A stretch of DNA of 64,000 bases, taken from Methylotuvimicrobium alcaliphilum 20Z. Lineage in GTDB: Bacteria > Pseudomonadota > Gammaproteobacteria > Methylococcales > Methylomonadaceae. Within the stretch, counting starts at the first letter, position 1. The number at the start of each line of letters is the position of its first letter. The notes below the pieces were generated by a model. The model was not told the DNA's origin, did not search any database, and saw only the letters and a list, made by a program, of their open reading frames with translations. The position numbers and the translations under genes are program-made. Positions 19,037 to 28,418 of the stretch are shown here, piece by piece. The stretch lies in assembly GCF_000968535.2 (NCBI RefSeq), contig NC_016112.1, positions 2,728,001 to 2,792,000 of the forward strand. Reading direction: 5' to 3'.

Positions 19037-19783
19037 TTAAGGCTTTTTCGAACCGAGTGCTTGTTCCTGCATCAAAGCACGTATCACGACCGATGCGCAG
19101 ACCCCGCCAAAAGCCGCCGGCAAATACGAGATCGTTCCGTAGGCGGATTTTTTATAAGGGTTGCCTTCGCTCATCATCAAGGACTCCTTAATCACGGCCT
19201 CGGGCGAAAACACGGTTTTAAGGCCGCTCCGAATACCCATTTTTCGCAAGCGAATCCGAATGAACTGCGCGAACGGGCAATGATAGGTCTTGGAAATATC
19301 GACCACTTTGATTTGCGTCGGATCAAGCTTGCCGCCAGCCCCCATCGAACTGACGATTTTCATTTTGCGCCGCTTGGCTGCCTGTATCAACGTAATTTTC
19401 GGCTTCAAACTATCGATCGCATCGACCACATAGTCGTATGGCGTGTTCAATATCTCGGGCGCGGTATCGGGCGTGATGAATTCGTGCCTGACGTGCAGTT
19501 TCAAACCGGGGTTGATCGCAAGCAGGCGCTCGCCCATGATATCGGCTTTCGATTGACCATGCGTCGTCGCCAACGCCGGCAATTGACGATTACGGTTACT
19601 CGGCTCGACCACGTCGCCGTCTACGATGGTCATTTCGCCGACACCGGCACGGCATATGAATTCGGCCGCGAACGAGCCGACTCCGCCCATACCGACCACT
19701 AAAACATGGGCCTTCTGCAAGCTCTCCAGTTTGGCAGGTCCGATCAATAATTCGGTACGGGACAGCCAGCTTAAATCAGTCAT
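19037..19783 (-). CDS. tcdA: tRNA threonylcarbamoyladenosine dehydratase (TcdA/CsdL-like)
   Basis: The protein has 248 residues from the ATG at 19783 (MTDLSWLSRTELLIG); a much longer open frame exists upstream but overlaps the neighbouring gene. It is an E1/ThiF-type enzyme with nucleotide loop VLVVGMGGVGSFAAEFICRAGVG and RNRQ motif, which would activate and cyclise t6A37 of tRNA to ct6A using ATP. The region DAIDSLKPKITLIQ is typical of TcdA. It overlaps the end of the upstream TatD-like gene by eight bases (ATGACTGA), showing translational coupling. Its role in tRNA modification is known for the family and not tested here. Confidence 0.9.
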   Translation of the reverse strand: MTDLSWLSRTELLIGPAKLESLQKAHVLVVGMGGVGSFAAEFICRAGVGEMTIVDGDVVEPSNRNRQLPALATTHGQSKADIMGERLLAINPGLKLHVRHEFITPDTAPEILNTPYDYVVDAIDSLKPKITLIQAAKRRKMKIVSSMGAGGKLDPTQIKVVDISKTYHCPFAQFIRIRLRKMGIRSGLKTVFSPEAVIKESLMMSEGNPYKKSAYGTISYLPAAFGGVCASVVIRALMQEQALGSKKP

Positions 19784-20438
19784 GTAAAAAAACTCGGTTA
19801 AAATTATTTTCGAGGTGTTGTTGAAGTTCGGGCAAATCGATTTGCAAAATAGCCGCCGCAGTCCGGTATATACTATCGATAGCCAGACCGGAATCGTCGG
19901 TTTCCAAAAAAAACCGGTCTCTGGACACGGCGGGCAATACCTTAGCGGCATTGCTGCTAGGATGCAACAAAGCCTTTCCGAACGATAGATAACACCCCCG
20001 ATCGACCAGGCACGCCGCGATTGAAGGCTTATTGTTGAAGCCATGCACGATCCAAGGCACCGAGGATTTTCGTTTCGATTTGATACGGAGTAATTCGCTG
20101 AAAGCGCGCACGCAATGAATCACGACCGGTTTCCCGCATTGCTCGGCAAGTTCTAGCTGCGCGATGAAGATCGATTCTTGCTCGGAAAAAGGCGCGCCGG
20201 TCAATCTATCGAGACCGCATTCGCCGAGTGCCAGTAAATTCTTATCGGCTAATGCGGACTCTAGAGTTCGCAGGGACGCTCTACAATCCTGCCGTTCGAT
20301 AAACCACGGATGAATTCCTAATGAATAATAACCGGTTCGCGGTTCTTGGCCGGCCCATTCCGAGGTATCGAAATTGACAATGACCCTGCCCTCGCCTTTG
20401 CCATGCCTGTGAATATCGATAAAAACATCGGGCGGCAT
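19776..20438 (-). CDS. TatD family metal-dependent hydrolase
   Basis: The protein has 220 residues, shorter than the 255-265 of classic TatD nucleases. The N-terminal metal motif is DIHRHG instead of D.HCH; GECGLDRL keeps the bridging Glu, VVIHCVRAFSELL gives the next His, IVHGFNN another, and ETDDSG the final Asp. The fold is an amidohydrolase-type TIM barrel, and relatives are 3'-exonucleases or act on D-aminoacyl-tRNA. The substrate here is unknown. The overlap with tcdA suggests one operon. It lies 24 bases downstream of cysK on the same strand, so it may belong to that transcript. Confidence 0.8.
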   Translation of the reverse strand: MPPDVFIDIHRHGKGEGRVIVNFDTSEWAGQEPRTGYYSLGIHPWFIERQDCRASLRTLESALADKNLLALGECGLDRLTGAPFSEQESIFIAQLELAEQCGKPVVIHCVRAFSELLRIKSKRKSSVPWIVHGFNNKPSIAACLVDRGCYLSFGKALLHPSSNAAKVLPAVSRDRFFLETDDSGLAIDSIYRTAAAILQIDLPELQQHLENNFNRVFLHD

Positions 20439-20462
20439 CGATAGACTGGATTCAAGCGTGAT

Positions 20463-21413
20463 TTAGTGGAGGGAATCGAACAACACCGAACTCAAATAGC
20501 GTTCGCCGGAATCGGGCAATATTACGACGATGGTTTTACCCGCAAATTCGTCCTCTTCGGCTAACCGAATCGCCGCCACCATAGCCGCGCCGCAGGATAT
20601 ACCGCAAAGAATGCCTTCCTCTTGCGCTAATCGTCTAGCCATCTCAACCGCCTCCATACTTTCGACTTGTTCGATCCGATCGACGACTGATAAATCGAGC
20701 GTATCCGGAATGAAACCGGCGCCGATACCTTGAATTTTGTGCGGTCCCGGTTGCAATTCCTGACCGGCTAATTTTTGCGAAATCACCGGACTTTCCTTCG
20801 GCTCGACCGCGACGGACAAGATATTTTTGCCTTGGGTCTGTTTGATATAGCGCGACACACCGGTGATCGTTCCACCGGTACCGACACCGCTAACTAGGAC
20901 ATCGACACTGCCGTCGGTATCGTTCCAAATTTCAGGACCGGTAGTTTTTTCATGAATCGCGGGATTGGCCGGATTTTTAAATTGCTGCGGCATAAAATAA
21001 CGATCCGGATCGCTTTGCACGATTTCTTCGGCGCGCTGAATCGCGCCCTTCATGCCTTCGGCGCCCGGCGTCAAAAATAATTGGGCGCCGAACGCGGCCA
21101 AGACTTTACGCCGCTCGATACTCATCGTGTCGGGCATCGTCAAGGTCAATGAATAACCGCGCGCCGCGGCGACATAAGCTAGGGCAATACCGGTATTGCC
21201 GCTGGTCGGTTCGACGATTTCGATGCCGGGTTTCAAGATACCTCGTTGTTCGGCATCCCAAATCATCGCCGCGCCTATTCTGCATTTAACCGAATATGCC
21301 GGGTTCCGGCCTTCGATCTTGGCCAATACCGTAGCCTTGTTGCCGGCGATACGGTTTAGTTTCACTAATGGCGTACGGCCTATCGATAATGAATTGTCAT
21401 CGAAAATATTCAT
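20463..21413 (-). CDS. cysK: Cysteine synthase A (O-acetylserine sulfhydrylase)
   Basis: The protein has 316 residues, the usual length for CysK. It is a PLP fold type II enzyme: internal-aldimine Lys43 lies in [22 protein letters not shown] binds the substrate carboxylate, [16 protein letters not shown] holds the PLP phosphate, and [10 protein letters not shown] is the C-terminal signature. It converts O-acetylserine and sulfide to cysteine. SVKCRIG and the length favour CysK over CysM. An ATG with an upstream GGAGGGG run starts it. It leads a minus-strand group with the TatD-like gene and tcdA. Confidence 0.93.
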   Translation of the reverse strand: MNIFDDNSLSIGRTPLVKLNRIAGNKATVLAKIEGRNPAYSVKCRIGAAMIWDAEQRGILKPGIEIVEPTSGNTGIALAYVAAARGYSLTLTMPDTMSIERRKVLAAFGAQLFLTPGAEGMKGAIQRAEEIVQSDPDRYFMPQQFKNPANPAIHEKTTGPEIWNDTDGSVDVLVSGVGTGGTITGVSRYIKQTQGKNILSVAVEPKESPVISQKLAGQELQPGPHKIQGIGAGFIPDTLDLSVVDRIEQVESMEAVEMARRLAQEEGILCGISCGAAMVAAIRLAEEDEFAGKTIVVILPDSGERYLSSVLFDSLH

Positions 21414-21542
21414 ATCCCCTCCTGTTTTAATTAACTTGTCGAGGGCCTGATGATTTCATTTTTGTTCCTAAGCTGGCAAGTTTTTTCTTGCCGGTCGAAT
21501 ACTGACAACTTGGCATTATGCGAAGAGTTTATTGCTAACCCA

Positions 21543-21881
21543 TCACCCCGGCGGCCAGCGCATCGAACGTCCGCCGAGCAAATGCAGATGCAGATGATAC
21601 ACTGCTTGGCCGCCATGCTCGTTGCAGTTAATGACGGTCCGGTAACCGTCCTCGGACAAGCCTTCCTGAGCCGCCAACTTCGCTGCTGTCAGCAATAAAT
21701 GACCGGCCAAGCCGGCATCGTCGAGCTCGTTCAACGTGGCGATATGAATTTTCGGAATGATCAAGATATGAACCGGCGCTTGCGGATGAATATCCCTGAA
21801 CGCCAAGACTTTATCGTCTTCATAAACCGTATCCGGCTTGATCTCGCCGCTCACCATTTTGCAAAACAAACAATCTGTCAT
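21543..21881 (-). CDS. HIT family nucleotide hydrolase (HinT-like)
   Basis: The protein has 112 residues from the ATG at 21881, preceded by a strong GAGGAG; the frame upstream to 22022 overlaps recR and is not used. Two Cys in CLFCKMV, the helix-strand core, and the histidine triad YHLHLHLLGGR near residue 100 identify a HIT protein of the HinT branch. These are purine nucleoside phosphoramidases acting on AMP-lysine-type bonds, with broad physiological roles. It follows recR by about ten bases and is probably in the dnaX-ybaB-recR transcript. Confidence 0.9.
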   Translation of the reverse strand: MTDCLFCKMVSGEIKPDTVYEDDKVLAFRDIHPQAPVHILIIPKIHIATLNELDDAGLAGHLLLTAAKLAAQEGLSEDGYRTVINCNEHGGQAVYHLHLHLLGGRSMRWPPG

Positions 21882-21891
21882 CGTAAGCTCC

Positions 21892-22488
21892 TCAAACTTG
21901 ACGGCGTCCGTTAAACGCGTGCGATAACGTGCCGCTGTCGATATATTCCAATTCGCCGCCCATCGGCACGCCATGTGCGATACGCGTGGCCTTGACTTGA
22001 TATTTCTTCGCCATCTCGGCAATTAGGTGCGCGGTCGCCTCGCCTTCAACGGTCGAATTGGTCGCTAAAATAATTTCGCCTACATCGCCTGCCGCCAATC
22101 TATTTTCCAGCAAATTCAAACCGATTTCTTCGGGACCTATGCCGTCGAGCGGAGATAGGTGTCCATGCAACACAAAATAAACGCCCTTAAAGGTTGCAGC
22201 TTGCTCGACCGCCCAAACATCGGCCGGGCTTTCGACGACGCAAACCATCGATGAATCGCGAGATTTATCGGCACACAGCCGGCATAGCTTGTCCTCGGTC
22301 AAAGTTCTGCATTGTTCGCAATAAGCGATTTTTTTGCTGGCCGATAATAATGTTTCGGCCAAGCGCATAGCGCCATCCCTGTCTCGCTGCAACAAGTAAA
22401 ACGCCATTCGCTGCGCCGATTTAGGGCCGACGCCGGGCAAGGCGCATAAATCCGTAATCAGTTGCCCGAGCAATCCCTGTCTGATCAT
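21892..22488 (-). CDS. recR: Recombination mediator protein RecR
   Basis: The protein has 198 residues. A helix-hairpin-helix ([20 protein letters not shown]) is followed by a four-Cys zinc finger (CEQCRTL and CRLC) and a Toprim domain ([31 protein letters not shown]). The ending [21 protein letters not shown] is the RecR signature. With RecF and RecO it loads RecA at gaps. It starts one base after the ybaB stop, so the genes are translationally coupled; the dnaX-ybaB-recR order is common in Gammaproteobacteria. Confidence 0.96.
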   Translation of the reverse strand: MIRQGLLGQLITDLCALPGVGPKSAQRMAFYLLQRDRDGAMRLAETLLSASKKIAYCEQCRTLTEDKLCRLCADKSRDSSMVCVVESPADVWAVEQAATFKGVYFVLHGHLSPLDGIGPEEIGLNLLENRLAAGDVGEIILATNSTVEGEATAHLIAEMAKKYQVKATRIAHGVPMGGELEYIDSGTLSHAFNGRRQV

Positions 22489-22489
22489 A

Positions 22490-22813
22490 TCAGAACGGCA
22501 TTTGAAAACCGGGCGGCATCGGGAATCCGGAAGTGAAAGCGGACATTTTTTCTTCCTTCATTTTAGCGACTTTGTGGACCGCATCATTAACCGCTGCCGC
22601 CACTAAATCTTCCAGCATATCCTTATCGTCACCGACCAACGAGTCATCGATGTTGATTTTTCTTACTTCCCTTTTACCGGTCATCACGACCGTTACCAGA
22701 CCGCCGCCGGATTCGCCTTGTACTTGCATCAGCGCAAGTTCTTCCTGGGCTTTTTTTAATTCTTCCTGCACTTTTTGGGCTTGTTGCATTAATGAGCCTA
22801 AGGCATTTTTCAT
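22490..22813 (-). CDS. ybaB: YbaB/EbfC nucleoid-associated protein
   Basis: The protein has 107 residues. An N-terminal helix rich in Gln/Glu/Lys ([21 protein letters not shown]) and the central [22 protein letters not shown] strand region are diagnostic. The homodimer binds DNA and affects nucleoid structure and expression. The C-terminal [13 protein letters not shown] tail is typical. It overlaps the dnaX stop by four bases and precedes recR by one base. Confidence 0.95.
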   Translation of the reverse strand: MKNALGSLMQQAQKVQEELKKAQEELALMQVQGESGGGLVTVVMTGKREVRKINIDDSLVGDDKDMLEDLVAAAVNDAVHKVAKMKEEKMSAFTSGFPMPPGFQMPF

Positions 22814-24438
22814 GTGTTTCTCCTGTCTTGTTGAGCAACCGGTTCTATCGTTCCGGGCAAAATTCTGGCGTCGAATCGTTCTTTAAGGGCGTGTACCGTC
22901 TCGTCGTTTTCGATAGCCTCGACCGCCGAACGCTGTAAATCTTCTCGGTCCTTTTGCAATTGCACTGCGGGCGTATCGACTTCGGCTTTCTCGGTAATAA
23001 TGTTCAGCTTTATCGGTTTACCGCAAAAGTCTTGCAACGATTTTTGTAATTTCTCTACCGTTCGGGCGCCGCTTAATTGCTTATGCCCCGGGTCGAGCAG
23101 CAATGTACAGACTTTATCATCAATACTTTGCAGCACACAATTATTCGCCAATTCGCGGGTCATACCACCGATCCTCATCGCGGCTATCATGTCGGCCCAT
23201 TGGCTTGTATCCGATCCGGACGGACCGGGCTCAAAAGCGTCCGCGGGTTTTATAGCGTGTTCGGCACCCTTAAGCGATGCAACGGATTTATTTGTAGTGT
23301 TTTTTGCCGGCTCGCTATTTACCGGTTGCGGGGACGACGAAGTTGGCGTCTGTAACGTGGAAGGCTTAAAGGCAAGCATCCTCAACATGACCATTTCAAA
23401 ACCGCTTTTAGGATCGGGAGCCAAATCTAAATCGCGCCGGCCGATCAATGCAATTTGATAATAAAGCTGAATATCCTCGGGGCTGAGCAGTTTAGCCAAC
23501 TCGACAATCATCTCTCCATCGAACTCGTGTTCGATCGAGGCAGGCACCGCTTGATAGAGCGCAATCCTGTGCAATGCTTGCAAGATTTGTTGCAATACAT
23601 CGCCGAAGTCGGGAGTCAAATCGGCCATTTCGCCGATCACTTTAAGCATTTCCTGCGCATTGGCAGCCGCCAAGGCGGTCAGCAAATCATTGACGGGATG
23701 TTGTGCAATGGTTCCAAGCATCAAACACACATCGTCGAGGCCAACCTTACCGTTGCCGTAAACAATCGCTTGGTCGAGCAAACTCAAGCCGTCACGCATA
23801 CTCCCATCAGCCGCGCGCGCAAGCAATCTCAGCGCCGCCGATTCCGACTCGATGCCTTCTTGCTGAAGAATAAATTCCATTTGCTTAAATACCTGCTCCG
23901 GCAGCATTCTTTTCAAATTGAACTGCAGGCAACGGGATAGTACGGTTACCGGAATTTTATGGGGATCGGTCGTAGCCAGCAAAAACTTGACGTGCGGCGG
24001 GGGTTCTTCGAGCGTTTTCAATAAGGCGTTAAAGCTATGCCCCGACAGCATATGGACTTCGTCGATCAGATAGACTTTGTAACGACCGCTATTCGGCGCA
24101 TATTGCGCATTTTCGAGCAAATCTCGGGTATCTTCGACTTTGGTTCGGGAAGCGGCATCGACTTCGATTAAATCCAGAAAGCGGCCCTGGTCGAGTTGAA
24201 TGCAGACATTACATTCGCCGCAAGGATTATGACCTTGAAGGTTTTCGCAGTTGATGGCCTTGGCGAGAATTCGGGCTATCGTGGTTTTACCCACGCCGCG
24301 CGTACCGGTGAATAAATAGGCATGATGTAGACGATCATGTTGCAATGCATTGATCAGCGATTTGACAACATGTTCTTGACCAACAATTTCGGAGAAATTA
24401 TGAGGCCGCCATTTTCTGGCGAGAACCTGGTAAGTCAT
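22810..24438 (-). CDS. dnaX: DNA polymerase III subunit gamma/tau
   Basis: The protein has 542 residues. It is a AAA+ clamp-loader subunit: Walker A in [14 protein letters not shown], a Cys4 zinc module ([16 protein letters not shown]), Walker [25 protein letters not shown], and sensor region [18 protein letters not shown]. Residues 1-370 are the conserved core. The tail, with a Ser/Pro/Thr-rich linker at about 365-410 and a DnaE-binding-type end, gives a tau-length product shorter than the 643 of E. coli. No programmed frameshift signal was identified by eye. It heads the dnaX-ybaB-recR-HIT operon, and the SRP RNA gene lies just upstream. Confidence 0.96.
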   Translation of the reverse strand: MTYQVLARKWRPHNFSEIVGQEHVVKSLINALQHDRLHHAYLFTGTRGVGKTTIARILAKAINCENLQGHNPCGECNVCIQLDQGRFLDLIEVDAASRTKVEDTRDLLENAQYAPNSGRYKVYLIDEVHMLSGHSFNALLKTLEEPPPHVKFLLATTDPHKIPVTVLSRCLQFNLKRMLPEQVFKQMEFILQQEGIESESAALRLLARAADGSMRDGLSLLDQAIVYGNGKVGLDDVCLMLGTIAQHPVNDLLTALAAANAQEMLKVIGEMADLTPDFGDVLQQILQALHRIALYQAVPASIEHEFDGEMIVELAKLLSPEDIQLYYQIALIGRRDLDLAPDPKSGFEMVMLRMLAFKPSTLQTPTSSSPQPVNSEPAKNTTNKSVASLKGAEHAIKPADAFEPGPSGSDTSQWADMIAAMRIGGMTRELANNCVLQSIDDKVCTLLLDPGHKQLSGARTVEKLQKSLQDFCGKPIKLNIITEKAEVDTPAVQLQKDREDLQRSAVEAIENDETVHALKERFDARILPGTIEPVAQQDRRNT

Positions 24439-24471
24439 TACAGACTCGGGGAGAAGGTTACTTTAAGATTG

Positions 24472-24586
<115 letters not shown>

Positions 24587-24693
24587 AATTACTTAACAGC
24601 CTGCTTGGCTGAGAAGGAGTATTATCCTTGAATCACCCATTTAATTCAACCGTAATTTTGAATTTATTTTACTTGGCCGAACTAAATTCAATG

Positions 24694-24950
24694 TATACCT
24701 TTCGCACTTCAAATTTCGGCAGTGCCGGAGGAGGCCTCGGGGTGCTAGGTCGATTTTTGCTCCTCGGCAATTGCTCCTGCATTGCCCTAATACACGCCAT
24801 CCGTGGAGTAATGCAAAATCGACATTCACGCCATCCATAGCGTTCATAAAGGCTTTGCCAGCATGGAGCTGGCATAGAGCCTACATGGACGTATTTACAG
24901 CGTCCTTTAACGGGCACCCCGAGGCCGAATTTTCATCTATGATGAGTATA
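24694..24950 (+). repeat. Family A mosaic repeat, copy A3
   Basis: It runs from TATACCTTTCGCACTTC to GATGAGTATA (257 bp). It holds the GTCGATTTTTGC/GCAAAATCGAC insert and the GCCAGC..GCTGGC hairpin, and lacks module B. Short open frames in it (for example 24628-24840) recur in other copies and are not considered genes. Confidence 0.85.
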
Positions 24951-25028
24951 CTTGTCTCGCCACCCTATTCCTTCATCACATTCAATTATCGAAAAAGCAT
25001 TATCGCCAAGAAGGTTAATGATGCAAAC

Positions 25029-25364
25029 TTAGCGGTCTTTCAACAATTGCTCGATCAACTTCCTTTGTAAATCGATAATTTCATCCTTAGCCGCAATGGT
25101 TTTATCTTTTTCCAGCAGCAATTCGTTCAGCAATTTTTCTTTTTCATTCATCTCGGGAACGGCATATTCTTTCCAATCGACCGATTTGGCCTCAACTGTC
25201 GATTCGGGCGGGTCTTTTTTTAAAAACTCCGTAATATCGACCGGATTTTTATCCCAATTCATTTGCGGCTCTTTTTTAAGTCTCGAGTAAACCCCGCCGC
25301 TCCATTCCGGTTCATTGTCATTTTCAGTTAATTCATTAGGAAACGATAATTTAGGTTCGTTCAT
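25029..25364 (-). CDS. Hypothetical small coiled-coil protein
   Basis: The protein has 111 residues from the ATG at 25364, which follows GGGGGAGG; the frame starts at 25400 but lacks such a site there. The N-terminal half is hydrophilic and Pro/Trp-containing (EPEWSGGVYSRLKKEP). The last 45 residues (NEKEKLLNELLLEKDKTIAAKDEIIDLQRKLIEQLLKD) form a strongly predicted amphipathic coiled coil. There is no signal peptide or membrane segment and I recognise no family. It lies just downstream (71 bases) of the PhoQ-like kinase gene on the same strand and may be in its transcript. Confidence 0.6.
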   Translation of the reverse strand: MNEPKLSFPNELTENDNEPEWSGGVYSRLKKEPQMNWDKNPVDITEFLKKDPPESTVEAKSVDWKEYAVPEMNEKEKLLNELLLEKDKTIAAKDEIIDLQRKLIEQLLKDR

Positions 25365-25470
25365 ACGATGCCTCCCCCGGAGAAGCTCAATTTTGGCCAA
25401 AAAACATAGAAATTGTTTAAAGAAGTTTAGCTAACAGTATAAATTATTAACTGAAAACTACGTATAAATT

Positions 25471-26814
25471 TTACGGCAAATAAACCCTCCAGCGCATACC
25501 GCCCAAACTCTGGCTTTTATCGCCCAACAATTGCCCTCCCAACAAATCGATAATTTCATTGACCACCGCCATGCCTATCCCGTGCCCATCGGTATTTTGA
25601 TCGGCCCGGACACCTCTTTTAAGAATATCGTTCAGATGGTCGATAGGAATCCCAGGACCGTCGTCTTCGATTTGCAATAAAAATGAAAAACCGTCTTGCT
25701 TGATTTGATTTTTATTCAAAATACTGACCTTAACTTTTTTATCGCACCATTTGCAGGCATTATCGATTAAATTACCGGCGATTTCATAAAAATCCCCTTG
25801 TTCGCAATAAATCTTAAATTTATCGGGCTTTTTGATCTCAAAAACAATTGGCTTATCGGCATGTACTTTTTTCATTGACGCTATAATCTTATCAATCCCC
25901 ATAGCGGCATCCATTGTGCCGGTTATCTTCTTTTCACCCTTAGCCGCCGCACGTTGCAGTTGATATTCAACGATTTCGTCCATACGAGAAATCTGATCGT
26001 GCACAGTTTTTTTATCCAACACCAGCGAATCAATACTCCCCCTTAAAATAGCCAGCGGAGTCTTTAAACTATGCGCCAAATCGGCCAACGTATTACGATA
26101 ACGCTCTAAATGCGCTCGCTCGCTGCTGATCAACGCATTGAGATTTCCAGCCAATCCTCGCAACTCGGTCACATAACTACCGTCAAGAAGAGACTTTTCT
26201 CCTCGTTCGATCGACTCCAGATCTCTCACGATCAAACGAAGCGGACTTAAGCCCCAGCGCAATACTAAAAATTGAATCAAAATTAAAATCAAGCCCATCG
26301 CCAACAACCAAGAACCTAATGCAGTTTTAAATCGATCGACTTGCTTAGCGACAAATAAACTTTCCTCGGCCACACTGAAAACATATTTGCGCTCCTTGCC
26401 CCGGTCGTTTTCCCAAATGACTTTGTAATGCAATACATAACGACCTTGTTCGTCGAGCAAAAATACAAATTGACCAGAATCCATGTCCGGCGCTGAAGAA
26501 GCGTTCAAACCGATTGCCGAAGGAGAAAACCACACGACGTCCGCATCAACCGGCTGTATCCAAGCATAAAGACCGGAACCCGGATTAGAAAAGCGCGGCT
26601 CTCGTAACTCTTTAGGCATTTTGATTTGCCCGGCTCGAGTCAACTCAGCTGCCGACAACAGCGAGTAAACTTGAATTTTTAAGTTTTCCCGGAGCGTTTG
26701 CTCGGCACTTTCACGATAACCTTGCTCCAAGACGATGGCAACCAATATAAAAAACGAGGCCAAAACGACGCCGGCGGAAACCAATAAACGAAAACTGAGC
26801 GATTTAGAATTCAA
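25471..26814 (-). CDS. PhoQ-like sensor histidine kinase
   Basis: The protein has 447 residues. One transmembrane helix lies at about 8-29 and another at about 168-187, flanking a periplasmic domain of about 140 residues. HAMP-like linker and dimerisation region follow, with His248 in DLAHSLKTPLAIL, the same pattern as PhoQ. The ATPase domain has N box GNLIDNACKWC, G1 DDGPGIP and G2 GHGIGMAVVNEI. It would autophosphorylate in response to an unknown periplasmic signal. PhoQ-type kinases normally sit after an OmpR-type regulator; none is present here, as the upstream 640 bases are repeats and then a divergent LuxR-type gene. It is therefore an orphan in this window. Confidence 0.88.
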   Translation of the reverse strand: MNSKSLSFRLLVSAGVVLASFFILVAIVLEQGYRESAEQTLRENLKIQVYSLLSAAELTRAGQIKMPKELREPRFSNPGSGLYAWIQPVDADVVWFSPSAIGLNASSAPDMDSGQFVFLLDEQGRYVLHYKVIWENDRGKERKYVFSVAEESLFVAKQVDRFKTALGSWLLAMGLILILIQFLVLRWGLSPLRLIVRDLESIERGEKSLLDGSYVTELRGLAGNLNALISSERAHLERYRNTLADLAHSLKTPLAILRGSIDSLVLDKKTVHDQISRMDEIVEYQLQRAAAKGEKKITGTMDAAMGIDKIIASMKKVHADKPIVFEIKKPDKFKIYCEQGDFYEIAGNLIDNACKWCDKKVKVSILNKNQIKQDGFSFLLQIEDDGPGIPIDHLNDILKRGVRADQNTDGHGIGMAVVNEIIDLLGGQLLGDKSQSLGGMRWRVYLP

Positions 26815-26872
26815 AGCAGACCACAGTAGTAAGTGACGGGAAGTAAGGTTTTATCTTAAATTTGGCAGATCA

Positions 26873-26997
26873 ACCATGAAGCACATGAAGTTAATGAACC
26901 ATTTCAAGAAATCAACTAAACATTCCAGCTAATCTACGGATGCTGATTCCAAAAAATGTCATTTTTTTACCATGAAGAGCATGAAGGACTTGAAGAT
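26873..26997. repeat. Family E repeat pair (direct)
   Basis: ACCATGAAGCACATGAAG at 26873 and ACCATGAAGAGCATGAAG at 26969 are direct repeats here, not inverted as in the copies at 18935 and 52954. The gap between the kinase gene and copy A4 otherwise shows nothing recognisable. Confidence 0.4.
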
Positions 26998-27051
26998 ACA
27001 GCGCTTTCAATCTAAATGAGTCATGTTTCGATTACCGATCACTGAGAAAGC

Positions 27052-27280
27052 ATACCTTTCGCAGTTCGAATTTCGGCGATGCTTAAGGAGGCGCCGGGGC
27101 GATCGGCATAGGCTTTGCCAGCATGAATGCTGGCAAAGAGCCTACATGGACGTATTCACCCAGCACCTAAATTCCATAGCCCATTGGCAATGGTTAACTA
27201 TCTTGGGTAATTTAGGTGCTGGGTTCACGGCGTCCTTTGACGATCACCCCGGTGCCGAACTTTGATCTACGATGGGTATA
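27052..27280 (+). repeat. Family A mosaic repeat, copy A4, with module B
   Basis: It runs from ATACCTTTCGCAGTTCG to GATGGGTATA (229 bp), with the GCCAGCAT..ATGCTGGC hairpin. Module B occupies 27159-27223 (CCCAGCACCTAAATT...AATTTAGGTGCTGGG), flanked by TTCA at 27155-27158 and 27224-27227, which interrupts the GTATTCACGGCG sequence of plain copies. Confidence 0.85.
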
Positions 27281-27457
27281 AAAATTAACCCATCGAATTG
27301 CATGAAGAAATCATAACTCGTACCCTATATTGTCATTCGCCGGTATAATCGAAACAAATTAATCCAAGCATCCAAGCCGATCGTAAGCTCTCCTAAACGC
27401 TCGAGCCATCACATAGGCAAATCTTATGCCGGCGATTAGTTAAGGAATCAGGCAAAA

Positions 27458-28105
27458 GTGGCACATATTATTATTTCATCCGAAACTCCAAATCAAGCCG
27501 AACGCTGGGCAAGCATCCTCAGTAAGGAACATAAAACCAAAGTTTTGCATGATCTGAACAAAGTTTCTGAAAATACCACTCACGAGACTATTAACTTGGT
27601 CGTTATCGATGCGAAACTTCTCGATTCGAATTTTTCCACGTTAGTTTCGCTTGCGCAACTAAATCTTAAAGTACTCGTTATAGGCCAAAATTGGTCCGAC
27701 GACAACCAAATCGAAGCCCTGGCTTCCGGATGCTCCGGTTATTGCGAAATGGATACCGTCGACCAATTACTCCTGAAAGCTGCGAACCACCTACTGACAG
27801 GAGATATCTGGATACAAAGACATTTAATCCCTCGTTTAATCAATGCGCTGTCAGAGTTAAGCGGAGACTTAAGAAAAAACCGACATCACCAACAAGATAT
27901 TGAAAATAAATTAACCCTGCTTTCTAAACGCGAATTAGATGTTGCCGAGCTTATAAAAACCGGAGAAAGCAACAAAGCAATCGCAGCCAAGCTAAACATA
28001 TCCGAAAGAACGGTCAAAGCCCATTTAACCTCTATTTTCAATAAATTAGAGATACCGGATCGACTACATCTAGCATTATTTCTAAAAGAAATGAGTTCGC
28101 CATAA
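27458..28105 (+). CDS. LuxR-type DNA-binding regulator with receiver-like N-terminus
   Basis: The protein has 215 residues starting at GTG, with AAGGA 15 bases upstream. The C-terminal 65 residues are a LuxR/GerE HTH (LTLLSKRELDVAELIKTGESNKAIAAKLNISERTVKAHLTSIFNKL), closely matching NarL-type regulators. The N-terminal 120 residues look like a receiver fold, with VVIDAKLL for the Asp strand, but the acidic pair near the N-terminus is absent (SSETPNQAE) and the Lys position is doubtful. It may be a degenerate, phosphorylation-independent receiver. No kinase faces it except the divergent PhoQ-like one 640 bases away, and no direct link can be shown. The receiver segment resembles the product at 60700-61134. 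Confidence 0.85.
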   Translation: MAHIIISSETPNQAERWASILSKEHKTKVLHDLNKVSENTTHETINLVVIDAKLLDSNFSTLVSLAQLNLKVLVIGQNWSDDNQIEALASGCSGYCEMDTVDQLLLKAANHLLTGDIWIQRHLIPRLINALSELSGDLRKNRHHQQDIENKLTLLSKRELDVAELIKTGESNKAIAAKLNISERTVKAHLTSIFNKLEIPDRLHLALFLKEMSSP

Positions 28106-28149
28106 TAAACCGTAAAAGCGCATAAGAAACTAGTCTTACCTATCCACAA

Positions 28150-28218
28150 ACGTCAATACCATTAAGTTAAGTCGTTCGTGGTGAGCCTGTCGAACCATGG
28201 GCGGCTTAACTTATCGAC
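28150..28218. repeat. Family D-like repeat fragment
   Basis: CGTCAATACCATTAAGTTAAG and, 40 bases on, GGCTTAACTTAT resemble the inverted ends of the element at 47044-47192, with an insert reading GTGGTGAGCCTGTCGAACC, a common interspersed REP-like sequence. The rest of 28106-28418 includes a second such run (CCCTTCGACAAGAC) and the operator candidate. Confidence 0.4.
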
Positions 28219-28365
28219 CCGGACTTTTTTCCCCTTCGACAAGACTCTCTTAAGCGCAGCCGAAGGGCCAGGTCTAACGGAAATCCTTAATTTAATGCAG
28301 TGCCCCATAGGCATGGATGTCGACGGTAAAAAATCATCACTAAGACGACAATATCCTCTTCTAAA

Positions 28366-28380
28366 ACTAAACTGTTTAGT
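28366..28380. promoter_or_regulatory. Candidate TetR operator (inverted repeat)
   Basis: ACTAAACTGTTTAGT is a perfect 7-bp inverted repeat with one central base, 38 bases upstream of the tetR ATG and in the promoter area of the efflux operon. Such a palindrome before an autoregulated TetR gene is typical; binding is inferred. Confidence 0.5.
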
Positions 28381-28418
28381 TTAGTATCACCGCAATCAAA
28401 TTAATTTTCAGTCTATCT

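Noticed and set aside
19022-19702. 226-residue plus-strand open frame
   Set aside because: Antisense to tcdA, which has full family motifs.
23000-23940. Two plus-strand open frames of about 150-160 residues
   Set aside because: Antisense shadows of dnaX.
24628-24840. Short open frames in repeat A3, and likewise 30367-30549 and 61120-61311
   Set aside because: Produced by the family A insert; no start signal and no protein-like codon pattern.
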